From NCBI GenBank assembly GCA_905182985.1, contig CAJJDN010000156.1, positions 1 through 64,000 of the forward strand: 64,000 nucleotides of DNA, given 5' to 3'. Position numbers and translations under genes: made by a program. The DNA is from Paramecium sonneborni. Taxonomy: Eukaryota; Ciliophora; Oligohymenophorea; Peniculida; Parameciidae. Shown here in pieces: positions 14,067-26,219 of this stretch (position 1 is its first letter; each line of letters opens with the position of its first letter). The notes under the pieces are model-generated. The model saw only the letters and a list, made by a program, of their open reading frames with translations, was not told where the DNA came from and did no database searches.

Positions 14067-16156
14067 TGAATAAAAATGATTATTTTTGGACACGATAAAT
14101 TGAATGCCTTAAATTAAAGTAAATTCTTCACTTTTCAATTTGATAAAAAAATGTTATTAATTATAAAGAAATTCAGATGACCATTTCAGGATAAAAGGAA
14201 TTTAATTATAATTGTTTTAATTGTTTTATTTATTAAAGATCTTACTAAAAAACTAAAAACTATTGGAAAAATATGATATTTTTGATAAAAATTATATTAA
14301 AAAAAACAAGCAGAAGCAAATATTAAAAAAGAAAAAACTTTATTTTAATTAAGTCATTTATTTTGCGATCAAAAATTCATTAGAACATTTTCATTATTTA
14401 GGAATTATTCGAACTTAATTTTAGATGATTCTAGATGAACTTAAAATATTAATGGAGTTAGTGTCATTATAAAGCTTTCATTACGAAAAATTAGAAATAA
14501 TTTATAAACAATTTCCCAATACTTAATAGGGATTATAAAATTGATAATTCACTCTGCACTGAAATATTATATAACATGATTTTAGACTAAGATAATTATA
14601 ATTTGAATGCAAATATACAACTTGAACTTATCAAAGATCTCATTTCACTATCCCAACATGATGTATATTTGGCTAATGAAAACCTATTTTAAATTAATTC
14701 GATTATCTTTTTAGTATGAAATGGCTTAAAAAAAGAAATTTAATTTTTAGAGTTTACAAAATCTAAACATTAGAAGCTGCGATAAAACTGTTTCCTAAAC
14801 ATGATGGCTACTAAGCATCGCGCAGTATTTCCTATATACTTTAATCAATTGAATTAATCTCCAACAAATAAAAATAAATTGTTGATTAAATCTCTTCAAA
14901 ATCATTCATTTTTCTTGTTCCCCCCAACAACAATAGAAATTTATTATTGTTAAATTTCTTAGTTCCTCATAACATAAACCTTTTATTTTCAAGAAAAGGT
15001 ACTTTATACCAATTAACACTGTCCATAGAAATCTATAATAAATAGTCATCAAATCATGAAATAACTATTGTCACTTAATATTAAAGATTTCGATAAATTC
15101 AATTTACTTTAATTTAATTCTGATGTTAAGAGTAATAGCCTTTTTCTTTTTAAAGAAACATTAATAAAGTTATAATGTGTTGAATTTTTTGGATCTTTTT
15201 GCTGAAAGACTTATAAAAAAGAGGTTATAAACAATTTTAATAAATTAATTCTTAATCTTTGATTATTAATGAAAGTTCCAAGACATTTCCAAATTAATAT
15301 AGAGAGAAAAAGAATATTATTAATTAAAAACAACTTTGAAGTTTGGCTGCCATTCAAATTAAAAAGTTTCCAATAGTATACTCAATTTTTTTTTTTAGAA
15401 AATTCATCATCTAACCTATTAATATATAGTCAAAGTATAAATATTGATCTTTCTATCCTAGCCTATTTAAATAAATTACCAATTATAAAAAAGAATTATT
15501 TATTAAAAGAAATATTGATTGATTAAATCTACTGAATTTAATTATAAATCTCCATATTTATTTTAAATTATATTTGAGATAATTGTTATTTATTCATCTT
15601 AAAAAAATGAAAATTAGTATTAATTTAATTATTATTAACTTTTTAATTTTATCGAACTATTCATTTCAATAAATGAATTACCAGGTTAATCAGTATAGAA
15701 AAAGATACACTTTAATTGAAGATGAAATTTTAGATCTAAGGATCTATCTAAATAATTCAAGTAGATAAACGAAAGCAAAAATAAATAATTCTTGAATAGA
15801 TGTTGTTTGTTTTTGCATTTCAAAAAAGACAATAATTAATATACAACTATTTCATAAAAATAGAGTAATTTATTATTTTTCTAATCAGTTTTCTCTCCTT
15901 TAATTTCTTAGAGAGATTACTAGTGTCAAGCAAATATTTGGAGAATATTATAATTAATTACAAATTAATATACATTAAGATATGAATTATTATAGCAATA
16001 CAATAATTTTAAGCAATTGCTTAATAATGTTTGCCACAAAAACAAGAGTTCTTTAATAATTTATTAATAAAACGATGAAATCAATATATATATAAGCATG
16101 CTAATAAAATTTTAAATTATATAATAAAGTAATAGAAATAAAATTAATTAGAAAAA
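14067..16156. other. gene-poor stretch before the MORN gene
   Basis: No intact gene. Between about 14,990 and 15,560 the plus strand shows alternating frames with some coding-like content, for example VKSNSLFLFKETL, broken by TGA codons. This fits a frameshifted relic but is too weak to call. The last 300 bp before 16,157 are featureless AT-rich sequence that must hold the promoter of the MORN gene. Confidence 0.4.
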
Positions 16157-17901
16157 ATGAACTTCCTATCTGAAAACTCTTCCAAAAAGATTTTTTAATA
16201 GCCATACTTTTAGTAAAAAGGTACCTTAGAATACAAAGTATTCGATAAATGTTTAAAGATTAAAATTTAAATCACATTTTCCAAAGATTAAAAAATTATT
16301 TATTCAAGAGATGGAGTAATTTTGAGAGTGTAATATATCTTTATTGAATGTAAAAGAGAAGAAATTGCAAACTTATCCAAAAACCCAGAAATTCTAAAAA
16401 ATATGGAATAAATCAAAAATCTTGCTTGGTAAGGTGAAAAGGCATAGAATAATAAAAAACATGGAAAATGGAAAGCCTCTTGGAATGGAGAAGGTCTGAT
16501 GAATGTTGGTGGATATTATAAAGATGGGTTAAAGCAAGGCTTATGGAAAGAAATAATTGAAAATTATTCTACGTATGTTATATTTATTACTAATTTAAAT
16601 AGTCAAGCTTAGGTTTATTTATTTGGAGAATACTATAAAGATTTAAGAAGAGGTAAATGGAGTTATATATATAAAAATAATAAGATGTACTTACTTAAAT
16701 AATTATCTAGCTATGGGGGATTATACAACGAAGAAGGTTAAAAAAAAGGTAAATGGATAGAGTTGAGCGATGGATTTATGGATTATTCTTAAGTAATTTA
16801 TATTGGGCAATATAATACGAATGGAATAAAAGTTGGTGTCTGGCAAATCTTTTGGTTTGAAGGACTATAAATGTAAAGGCTAAAATGATAATAGAGGTGG
16901 TGGATTTTATAGTGAATAGTTAGGAGCTTAAGAGAAAAAGATAGGAAGATGGATCGAATTATCAAAGGGATTCAAATAAGAGAGCTAAATCACTTATATT
17001 GGTGAATATAATATTTATGGAATAAAAGCTGGAAGGTGGGATACTTATTTTAATTGGAGAGAAAATAAAAAAATGTAAAATTAAATATTGTTTTAGAGGT
17101 GGCGGATTTTATAATGAATAAGAAGGAAGTTTAATAAAGATAGGAAGATGGATGGAATTGTCTAAGAATTTTAGGTTGGATTCTTAAATTATTTATAATG
17201 GTGGATATAATATGAAAGGTTAGAAAATTGGAAAATGGGATATTTTTCGGTTAGGAGGAGAATAAATGTAAAAACTAAACTAAATATAGAGGTGGTGGAT
17301 TATATGACGAGTAAGAAGGAGGTTCAAGAAAGATTGGAAGATGGATTGAGTTGTCACAGAATTTTTACGATTATTCTTAAGTCACCTATAATGGTGAATA
17401 TAATTAAAATGGTTAAAAAGTAGGTAGATGGAATATAATGTATAATGAAGGCTTGGGATATAAATAAATGTAATGGATAATGTAATTTTAGTGGTGGTGG
17501 ATTATATGATGAGTTTGAAGGATATTCAAGAAAGATTGGAAGGTGGATAGAGTTATCAGATGATTTTTGGATGGATTCCTAAGTGACCTATGATGGTATT
17601 TATAATAAGGATGGTAGAAAAATTGATAGGTGGGACATTTATCTTAATTATGGAGGAAACAACAAAATGTAAAAGTTAAAAATATGCTAGTGGTGGTGGA
17701 TCATATAATGAGTTTGAAGGAAGTTCAAGAAAGAATGGGAAGTGGATTGAGTTGTGGGAAAAATTTGAAGCTGATTGTTAAATAACTTATTGTGGTTAAT
17801 ATAATAAAGAAGGGAAAAAAGTTGGAATATGGATTGAGATGAAGAGAGAGTATAATGAGAAGAGGTTCAAAAAAATAAAAAAATTAAGATATGATAATTG
17901 A
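16157..17901 (+). CDS. MORN/YwqK-like repeat protein with tandem exon modules
   Basis: A 526-aa protein from eight exons. After a 120-residue N-terminal region come modules of about 55-60 residues built on G-x-W/Y pairs, such as KHGKWKASWNGEG, GGGFYSEQ..KIGRWIEL and YNMKGQKIGKWDIF. These are MORN-like beta-hairpins found in large ciliate families. Introns are 16573-16602 (30 nt), 16687-16710 (24), then 16873-16894, 17075-17096, 17268-17289, 17470-17491 and 17669-17690, all exactly 22 nt. From the second on, each intron splits the sequence as AT|GT...TAG|N-GG(T/G). Exon and intron were clearly duplicated together. MORN proteins commonly act at membranes or in ciliary/cortical scaffolds; the actual role is unknown. 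No frame break was found. Confidence 0.85.
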
Positions 17902-18067
17902 AAAATAGTTCAAATTAAATATATTAAAATTTTTACTATTATATTTTTTAGAGGGGATTTTTATTACTTTTTGTTTTTAAGTTATTTTGATTTTTTTTAT
18001 TTCAATTTTTATATATATATTTTAGATAACATTGAGTATTAGTTTAAAAAAAAACTGTTATATTTGT

Positions 18068-18325
18068 AAAATTTGCATATGATTTACATAAATTATTCAC
18101 CATTTTAAATATTATATTTATATTTAGATGAAATTAATAAAAATTTTAACAAAAACAACTTTTACATAAATTGTGTTTGCAAATGATTTCTTTAAATTAT
18201 CAACCATTTTAAATATTATATTTATATTTAAGACAAAATTAATTAATAGTGTAATAAAAAGTTTTTTATATTTTTTAATTTTGTATATGATTTATATAAA
18301 TTATTCTGCATTTTAATATAAAATT
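18068..18325. repeat. three imperfect tandem repeats, about 105-bp period
   Basis: The motif ATGATTTACATAAATTATTC followed by CATTTTAAATATTATATT recurs at about 18,070, 18,175 and 18,280. Spacing is near 105 bp and similarity falls in the third unit. It lies in the intergenic space downstream of the MORN gene and encodes nothing obvious. The rest of 17,902-18,855 shows only a doubtful basic ORF on the minus strand starting at 18,745 (MNGEFEKKIDQRVYRNP). Confidence 0.6.
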
Positions 18326-18855
18326 CATAGTTACGTTTTAGACTTGATATTAATATGTAATATATAATTTTTTTGTCAGTTAAATATGTAAAAATAACAT
18401 CTATTTATTTAAAAAAATTTTAAGAATTATTAATATTAATAAACAATAATATTTTATTAAGCAATTTTAAAAATTATAAAAAACTTAAAATTTTATAATA
18501 TTAGGTAATAAATCTTTTTTTAATAAGAAGATTATTAAAAAAATTTCTTTTTATTTTCTCTTAGGTAATTAGAAAAAGTTTTTACCCTTTGAAATCGTGC
18601 CTCTTTCTTATACCTGCACTTATTCTTTCACCTTTACCTCGTTATCTTTAGGATTTTGAGTTGCCTTTTTCTTAACATGATTTTATTATTATTATGGATT
18701 CCTGTACACTCTCTAATCAATTTTTTTCTCAAACTCACCATTCATACTTTTTGCCTTCCTCTAATTCAATTGACCATTAAGTAATTAACATGATATTAAT
18801 ATAATTATTATATAAATTTCTTTAAAAATTAATTATATAAATTGATACTTGTATA

Positions 18856-21402
18856 TCAATCATGCTTACAGCAACAAAAACTTCTCATTTTTGAACTTAT
18901 TTCTTTCAAGCATTTTAAGAAATTGATTTAAAATATGTATTGACCTGATTTATTTAATAATCTTAAGGTTGAATTACAAAAAAAATATCCCTAAACCTAA
19001 ACCTTAAGATCTTAAACTTATCCATATTTTATTTAATCATTAACAAAGTTACCTGTAAAATTACTCCAATCATAATCAAAGGATGCATTTTGATTATCTT
19101 TTTAAAAGCTACAGTCTTATTAAATTCTCTCAAAACTAGCACAATTTCCATTTTTTTTATCGTCCTTCCAACATCCTTTATATTTTATTATCTCATTTTT
19201 TGTTATCTCTAGATTTATTCCTTCTCCATTTTTTTTATTATTCCTCAATTCTCCTGAATAGATTTCCAAAAGTTTAAATGTATTTCGTTAATAAATATAT
19301 TTTATAACATTATTACCTTCCATCTTTAGATCTTATCTCAAATTAACTATAGTTACATTAAAATATAAAATAATATCACCATTTTGATTTTATTAAATAA
19401 TTTTTCCTTTGAATTGAAAATCCTCATAATTATTTTGACTAAATTATCCAATTAATAATTAATTTATATATATTCCCCACCATTATTATGAATTTTTCTC
19501 TAATGCCATAATCATATCATTTAAATTTATAGGTTTTTCTTAATTTTCATCAAAATCCCAATTATTAATTTAATTATTCATATTTTCTTTTTTCAAATTC
19601 ATTATTTTATAATAGTCTATAAAAATTTTAATTTCAGGTATTTATTTTTATAATACTTCGATAAATTAAATTTTAGATGATGGTTATATAAATTACTTTA
19701 AAGAATCAGATTCTTAATTTGGATTTGAGAAATGATCTATCTCCTTAAATCTATTATTAGATTATACGGTAGTTTAAGTATTAGGTCGGTCGTAATGGTC
19801 TTCTTAATTTTCAAGATTAAGTTAAGATACTTATTATATTCTTTTCTTTGTCAAGCTCTTTTCAATTTGATTAAATTTAAAATCTTTTTAGTGTTTTTTA
19901 TTCATCTCTTAGATTTCTTTTTCATATTCTTATAAAACTTAAGTATTATCATCATGAGTGTATAACTATAGAATATAATATTTATCTTCTATGCACAATT
20001 CAGAAATTATTTCTTTTTTGTCATAACGTCTGTATAATGCTTACACATGTTTAGCTTTTTACTTTAATTTAGGATAAGAATCACCAATTTTTGATAAATA
20101 ATTAATTAACTCTTCCTTATCTAAATAATATAATAGATTTTCATCAAATTCATAACACTCATTCTCTATAAGATTCTTAATATATTAATTTTCTTCTTAA
20201 TTCATTTTATGATTTAGTATTGTTTTTTATTCTTTCTCTATTAAATTAATTAGTTGATCATCTGCAAAACTAAGATTGGCCCTAAAAGATTCCTCAGTAT
20301 TTTAATATTTAGAATTTTAATTATTTTTCATAGATTCTTCAGCATTTTTCGCAGATTCTTGAATATTTTAATTGTTTCTTATAGATTCTTGAATATTTTA
20401 ATTATTTCTCATAGATTCTTCAGCACTTTCAATTTTTCTCTTAGATTCTTCAGAAATTTTAGTTTTTTTAAATTATTCTTCTACATCAATTTTTAATTAT
20501 TAAAATTTTTCAGGTATTTCATCGTTAAATATAATATTTTTAATAATTTCTGAAATTTTATCAATAATTTATGTTCCAAAATCTTAAATATTATTTTAAT
20601 CATGCAATATTACTTTTATTTATTCTTCTCTTTTGAATGATTATTAATAACAACTATTAAGATCACACTTTTAATAAAATTTTTCAAAATTTCCAAATAA
20701 TTCAAGCATCATAATGCCTAATGCATATCTATCCTCTTTTTGTATATCTTCAAGAATTCTTAACTTAACAATTTTCTCAATTTTAATTTTATCCCCTTTA
20801 GCATTATGTAATTAAGCAATAAATGAATTTGACAAATATGGATATAAATTTCTCATTTGATCTTGATTAATAGGATCAATATAGTTTTTTCTAAGTGTTA
20901 ATTATATATCCTCTTTTGAATCTTTCATATATCCAAAATCTATCAAATAAAATTTATTATCATCCCATATAATATTAGAAGGTTTCATATTTTTATGAAC
21001 TATTGTTAAATTTTTGTGAATTTATGCTAATTCCAATAACTAAAAAAAAAAATTTCTTTTATCTTCTTTTGATAATTTTTATTTTAATATGTTTAATAAT
21101 GAATTTGATTTGGAATTACATTTATATTATACATATAATGGAGAGGAACCTGAAGATTATTATTATGTAGTGTATTTGATTATTTCAAGTAAGCACGGGT
21201 AATACTTTTAAAATTATTTTAAACTAATTTCCAATTATTCTTAATGTTTAATTTATTTTACTCTTAATTAGAATTATGAAAGTGATCCGCATTCAATTTT
21301 TTTGACCAATTTGTCTTATTCATCATAAAATATTAGTGGATGAGCTGTTGATTTTAGTTTAGTTTCATCAGGATAATAATTCACACTATTACTCTGATTC
21401 AT
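18856..21402 (-). CDS. pseudokinase-MORN protein, copy 1
   Basis: One uninterrupted frame of 848 aa starting MNQSNSVNYYPDE. The N-terminal third is a degenerate protein-kinase fold. The catalytic loop reads VHKNMKPSNIIW where HRDxKPxN is expected, so the catalytic Asp is Asn. The metal-binding LIDFGY is kept, and DRYALGIMMLELFG matches the helix-F region. A recognisable glycine loop and VAIK lysine are absent. A Q/N/E-rich repeat follows, then a charged helical stretch. Near the C-terminus are MORN-like motifs (YSGELRNNKKNGEG, YKGCWKDDKKNG). A catalytically dead scaffold is inferred. A close paralogue lies at 33,721-36,138 and a distant one at 43,434-45,483. The divergent histidine-kinase gene starts 421 bp away. 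Confidence 0.8.
20282..20470 (-). repeat. in-frame minisatellite inside pseudokinase copy 1
   Basis: On the coding strand, units reading roughly EESMRNNQN and IQESIRNNQN are repeated about five times in multiples of 15-36 bp. The array preserves the reading frame. Copy 2 of the gene lacks it: there the same position passes almost directly from the EEYFKE-like segment to the TEESF segment. It is therefore an expansion in one copy (or a loss in the other) after the duplication, and accounts for most of the 129-bp length difference. Confidence 0.7.
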
Positions 21403-21823
21403 TTATATAAAAATTTAATTAATTGATTATTATATCTATAAGTTTCCATTTTATATATACTAGTTTATATAATTAAATATAGCAAATATAAAATGTATGA
21501 TTAAGAGAATATTTTGATGTTTGACTTTTAGAAGAATATTAATTATAATTTATTAAATAATTCATTTTAAATTAGGTTTTATAAATTTTATTAATTTTAG
21601 GCTTTCAAAATAGTATGAGATTGTTTTTAAAAAGAGAAAAATTTTAGAAAATGTTAATATATTAAAGAGTATGTAATTTATAATTTTGATTAGAATTACT
21701 TAAATTTGTTTAATATTGAATAAGATAAGAATAATTTAAGATCTATATTTTAAGTTATAAGTAAATAAGAGATAAATTATAATATATATAAATATCATAT
21801 ATATAATAAAACAAGATAAAGTG

Positions 21824-24272
21824 ATGTAGTATATATCATCGCTATCGAGAAATTTACAATCTGGAAATGTTTTTTTGAATCCAAGTCTAAATTTTCGAGA
21901 TAGGAATGTTTAGAAAAGTTTTAATATTTTTTAGGAAGAGTTAAATAAAAGTACCATGATTTTGATAGAAACTTTTAAAATTTTTTTGGAATTAGCTTTG
22001 ACGATTTCTTCAATAGTTTAAGATAGTTAATCATTTTAGTCATATACCCTAATTGTTTTTCCATTATCAAGCCTGTTGCAAATTTGGAGCATAAATAGGA
22101 ACTCAAAATACAATGATTATTATAAAATCATTCATGTTTTAGCACTAAATATCTTTTTGAGTTTCTATGCTAATTAGTTTCTGATTGATGGATATGTGTA
22201 ATTATATTATATTTATGTTACTCAAAGCTTAAACAACAAAAAATACTTAATTTCTTACTTTGCAATTACGTATATGACTTATTTGTATTTCTAAAATTAA
22301 TTTGATTGGATCCTAATACCTTTCTAATTGATATTCATTTTTGCAATATCAGTTAGTATATATTTGAGAGAGAGAAGAAAATTAGTTTATTTCTTTGAGA
22401 AATTCAACTTCAGTCATGATCTATCTTATTAAGAAGCGATGCTCAATCATAGTTTCTAATAAAATTTATTTGTGATAAAGTTGAATTCACACTTAAGTTT
22501 CTAAGATTAATTTAAAGTTTTGTTTTTTAATTAAGCTTGTGAAAAGGAATTTGCTACTATTCAAGAAATTTATCAAAGATTAAAAGAAATATATATCATA
22601 AATGATAACAAATAAAATAATTCTTTGCAAAATATGAAAATAAATTAATGTTAAGAGTTTCTTAAAAATAATTTAAAAGTACCTAGAAGTGAGTCAATAA
22701 ATATATATGATTAGCCTACATCATTCAATTAAATACTTTATTTATATATTAAGAATAGTGAAAATAATAAACTTTAAGATTATTTACCATTGTAATTAAT
22801 AGGTTTAATGAGTGATTAATAAAATAATCAACACAAAACTTATGATATTTTAGTATCTCCATGTATTTGGAAACATTAAGAAAGCTTTTTAGTTTCTTTA
22901 ATTGAAATAACTGATAGAATTAAAATATCCTAACTTGAAAAATTGGATTAATATAAAGATAATATTTTAGCAACAGTTACTCATGATTTAAAAAATCCTA
23001 TTGGCGTTATTTAATCTATTATTACATTAGTTTAACATAATTTATATTAATTATCTGAAATTTAAACTAATCTAGATATATAATAAAAAATATAATCTAG
23101 TTGTAATTTGTTAGAAATTTGTTAAACAAATGTACAAATTATCTAATCATTCATTAATGATTTACAAGATTTTGCATAAATTAAGAAATAGAAGTTAAAG
23201 CTATCAATTAGTTAAATAGATTTATTGTAATTAATTCAAGATATTAATAATGTATTTTAAATTTAAATAGAAAAAAAGAATTTACAATTAGAAATAGTTT
23301 CAAATCTTTAATAATCAAATTAATGCAATAATGACCCTTTGAGAATAAAGTAGATTCTTTTCAATTTAATTTCAAATTCTATAAAATTTACATCAAAAGG
23401 AAAAATATCAATCATTTTTTGTGATGATAGTTATGATATTGCTGAATTTTGTAAAAATGTTAAGGAATAGATTGAAACTAATAAATCAGTAGTTGATATT
23501 AATACTCTATTAAAAAGTAAATAGAGTTTAATTCTTTGTACAGTATCTGACAATGGTAGTGGAATGAGCAAAGAAATTTAGAAGAGACTCTTTAGAAATT
23601 TTGGCACATACGACAATGATAGCAATTCAAACAAGTAGAGTATTAGTATAAAATGTTAGAAATGGTGTTGGTTTAGGATTGATAATCTGTAAGTAGTTAT
23701 GTGGATATATTGGACCTTTGTAGTACATATATCTGTAATCATAAGTAGGAGTTGGTTCAAGTTTTTAATTCGTCATTTATAAAAATAATGACAAATAGAG
23801 CATCTTATAATAAGAATAGTTTAGTATAGATTCTATTGATTATGATTAAGCGAATTCTCCATATAAAAATATCTTTAGTACTAATCATCTCACTCCACTA
23901 GATAAAAATATTAAAAAGAGGGATCAATTATAAGTGTTGATTGTTGATGATGAGTCTTTCAATATTATGTTACTAAAAATATAATTATAAAAAATAGGAA
24001 TTAATAAGGTGGATAGTGCTTTCAATGGTTAAGAAGCCATAGATTTGGTAATCAAGCAGAATTATGACATAATATTTTTGGACTTGAATATGCCTAATAT
24101 GAATGGATTATAATGTATGTATGAAATAAAGAAGATAAATTCAGATATCAAAATTTACATATTAACTGCATTCAATGACAGAAAAACTCAAAAGATGTGT
24201 ATAGATGCTGGTGTGAACAAAATCTTATCAAAACCACTCAATTGCTAAGAACTTGAACAATTGATTATTTGA
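21824..24272 (+). CDS. membrane hybrid histidine kinase with receiver domain
   Basis: An 807-aa protein with one 25-nt intron at 23635-23659. About four to six hydrophobic segments occupy residues 40-190. A linker is followed by the H-box ATVTHDLKNP (phospho-acceptor His), the N-box QILFNLISNSIKFT, G1 VSDNGSGMS and G2 NGVGLGLIICKQ of the HATPase domain. The C-terminal receiver domain has VLIVDDE, the phospho-acceptor Asp in FLDLNMP and the conserved Lys in ILSKPL. All residues needed for His-to-Asp phosphotransfer are present, so an active two-component sensor is expected. The ligand is unknown. The first ATG of the longest frame was taken as start. Its 5' end is duplicated as a broken copy at 36,401. 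Confidence 0.9.
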
Positions 24273-24326
24273 TTATATCAAAATTGTTTATATTGAATAA
24301 ACACACTATTAATTATATAATAAAAT

Positions 24327-25134
24327 ATGAAATTTATTGAATAGGAAAAAATAGAATAATGTCAAATATTCTAAGTGTACAAATTATCTATATTTTAAAA
24401 ATAAAATAAAAAATAGATTCAGTACAATAGAGAGATGTGAAAAGTGATGAAGAGAAGAAACCCAATTAAAGTAGAGGTGAATATAGAAAGCAAAAACCTA
24501 AATAAAGATAAGAATAGACAGAGTAATTAGTAAAAGGAGAGGAGAGTTAATATTAACAATATCTAGTTTAAAGATTAAATAGATGGATAAAAAGATAATA
24601 TAGATTAGAATTAGTAGAAATAATTATATTAATATAAAAGTGATGATAGAAATAGACCTTAATTTGATTTAAATAAGTCTAAGATTACTATGAATAGCCA
24701 AGTACCTGAATTATCTATTTATCTTCATTAAAACCTAATAAAGAGAGTATTATAAATAATTAGATAAAATTGATATTAGAAAATAATGAAATCATTTTAT
24801 ATATGAATTATCACTATATTTAGAATGTTCAAATATATTAAGGAATAAGCAAGATGAGGGAATTAAAAAAAATCTACTAATAAAGTTTAACCTTTAGGAT
24901 AAATAATTGGAGACAAAATCAAATAAGTTAATGAAAAATAAGCAGAACTAGAAAAGTGTGGATAATCTAGATAAAATAATAGATGAATTAGTAAGATTAA
25001 GAAATCAAGATAAAATATTAATAGCAGAAAGGATTTTTATGTAAATAAAGAGAACTGGTCCAAAAAATAAAATATAGAAGAAAATAATAAAGAAGTATTT
25101 TATAATAAAAGACTCTCATCCAAATAAATTTTGA
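24327..25134 (+). CDS. charged Q/K-rich protein, exon structure unresolved
   Basis: Two coding-like blocks are clear. The first (from about 24,447, MKRRNPIKVEVNIESKN) is rich in K, D, N, Q. The last, ending in TGA at 25,132-25,134, contains NLDKIIDELVRLRNQDK and ERIFMQIKRTGPKNK. The blocks are in different frames; an 18-nt and a 44-nt intron could connect them, but I could not prove this. An upstream ATG at 24,327 may be the true start. No domain is recognised. Its last 67 bp fall inside the duplicated contig end. It converges with the minus-strand gene that stops at 25,201. Confidence 0.5.
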
Positions 25135-26218
25135 GCCTTATAATGAAATGCAAAAATTAGATTGCTCGTTATTATTTATCATTAACAAAGTATTATAAAA
25201 TCATGGATTCCTTTGGTTAGTAATATTATTTTTAAATTCATTTAATATATTGGTAATTTATTCAATATTAGATTTCTTGAAATTTATGTAATTCAATTTA
25301 TTTTGAAGAGTATTAAATTCTTCTTTTATATTTTCGTATTACTTTTGATTATCATGTTCGAATTTTGTTAGATCTGTAATTTTCTATAATAAATTCTTAT
25401 ATATTTTACATTTTCAATTAAGGTTATGTATTCTAAATAGTTAAAATTGATTGTATAACTTGGTTGTTCTAACTGATTAATTCGTTTATCCTGAAAATTT
25501 ATTCTTTCTTCTTCATAGACAATTATTTAATTATTTTAATCAGTAACTTTATATTCTAAATCTTTGATTATTTATTCTAAATTTTCAATTTTTTTAAGTT
25601 GATTTAAATGTATTTGATTTAATCTTTCATTTTCTTTGAGTGTTTATGTAATTTTAATTTCCTTGTAATATTCAATAATTGAAATACCATATTTTCAATA
25701 ATAGATGAATTTGGATCATTTTAACATGCGTCCATATATTTTTTTTTCCAATCTTCAATTTCATCGGCTTAATGATCAATAACAGATTCTAATCTTTCAA
25801 CTCTTTATTTAATAATATGAAAATCTGTATGTTAAATTTAAGCTATTAATTGTTGTTTTTCTTTAGTTAATTTAGTAACTAGATTAGAAAGTTTTAAATT
25901 TTCTTAGATTGAACGTTTAAGTTAAATTTCTATTTAGGTTGAGTGTTAATCAAATTTAATATTAGCATTTTCCTTATTAAGTTAAGGACTATCTTATGTT
26001 AATATTCTTTTAGTATTATTAGTGGTTCTAAAACTGTTCTCAGTTGTTTGAGATGATACATTAAGAACCTTGAGATTCTTTAACATATTGAATTTTTAAG
26101 GTGTAGAAGGTGTAATTTCAGTGAAAATAGTTTATTAGATAGGTTAATGTTATAGAGAGTTTTAGAGTAATGATTAATAAGGTTTAATTTTAGGAGTGGA
26201 TGTGGATGTATACATTAT
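25068..26218. repeat. 1,151-bp exact direct repeat, left copy (assembly overlap)
   Basis: This sequence is repeated without visible difference at 26220-27370, with a single N at 26219 between the copies. The length, identity and lone N point to two overlapping contig ends placed in tandem instead of merged. The complete coiled-coil gene inside is therefore present twice in the text but probably once in the genome. Confidence 0.9.
25201..26215 (-). CDS. coiled-coil protein (first of two identical assembly copies)
   Basis: The protein begins MYTSTSTPKIKPYQS and ends FKNNITNQRNP. A Ser/Thr/Pro-rich N-terminus with proline-directed sites is followed from about residue 100 by long heptad-like helix (for example KQRVERLESVIDHQADEIEDW). 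Two 26-nt introns (GTATTTCAATT...ACAAG and GTAAAATATAT...TATAG) are needed to keep the frame. No enzymatic domain is visible. Such proteins are often ciliary or cytoskeletal in ciliates, but that is only a guess here. The identical second copy at 26,353-27,367 is most likely the same gene. Confidence 0.75.
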
Positions 26219-26219
26219 N

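Larger units (their letters stand above)
18789..22130. repeat. segmental duplication, left copy
   Basis: This block matches 33,655-36,625 over nearly its whole length. It covers the pseudokinase-MORN gene, the divergent promoter and the first about 100 codons of the histidine kinase. Similarity fades at both ends rather than stopping at a repeat or mobile element. The left copy keeps the intact neighbour gene; the right copy keeps only a broken stub of it. Confidence 0.8.

Noticed and set aside
18987..19010. Telomere-like CCTAAACCTAAACC sequence (also in the duplicate near 33,855 and, reversed, near 47,175)
   Set aside because: Paramecium telomeres are mixtures of CCCCAA and CCCAAA; these lie in coding regions (for example KPKPKP) and have two or three units only.
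20254..20496. Plus-strand ORF rich in RFF/ILI repeats
   Set aside because: Antisense of the EESMRNNQN minisatellite in the pseudokinase gene.
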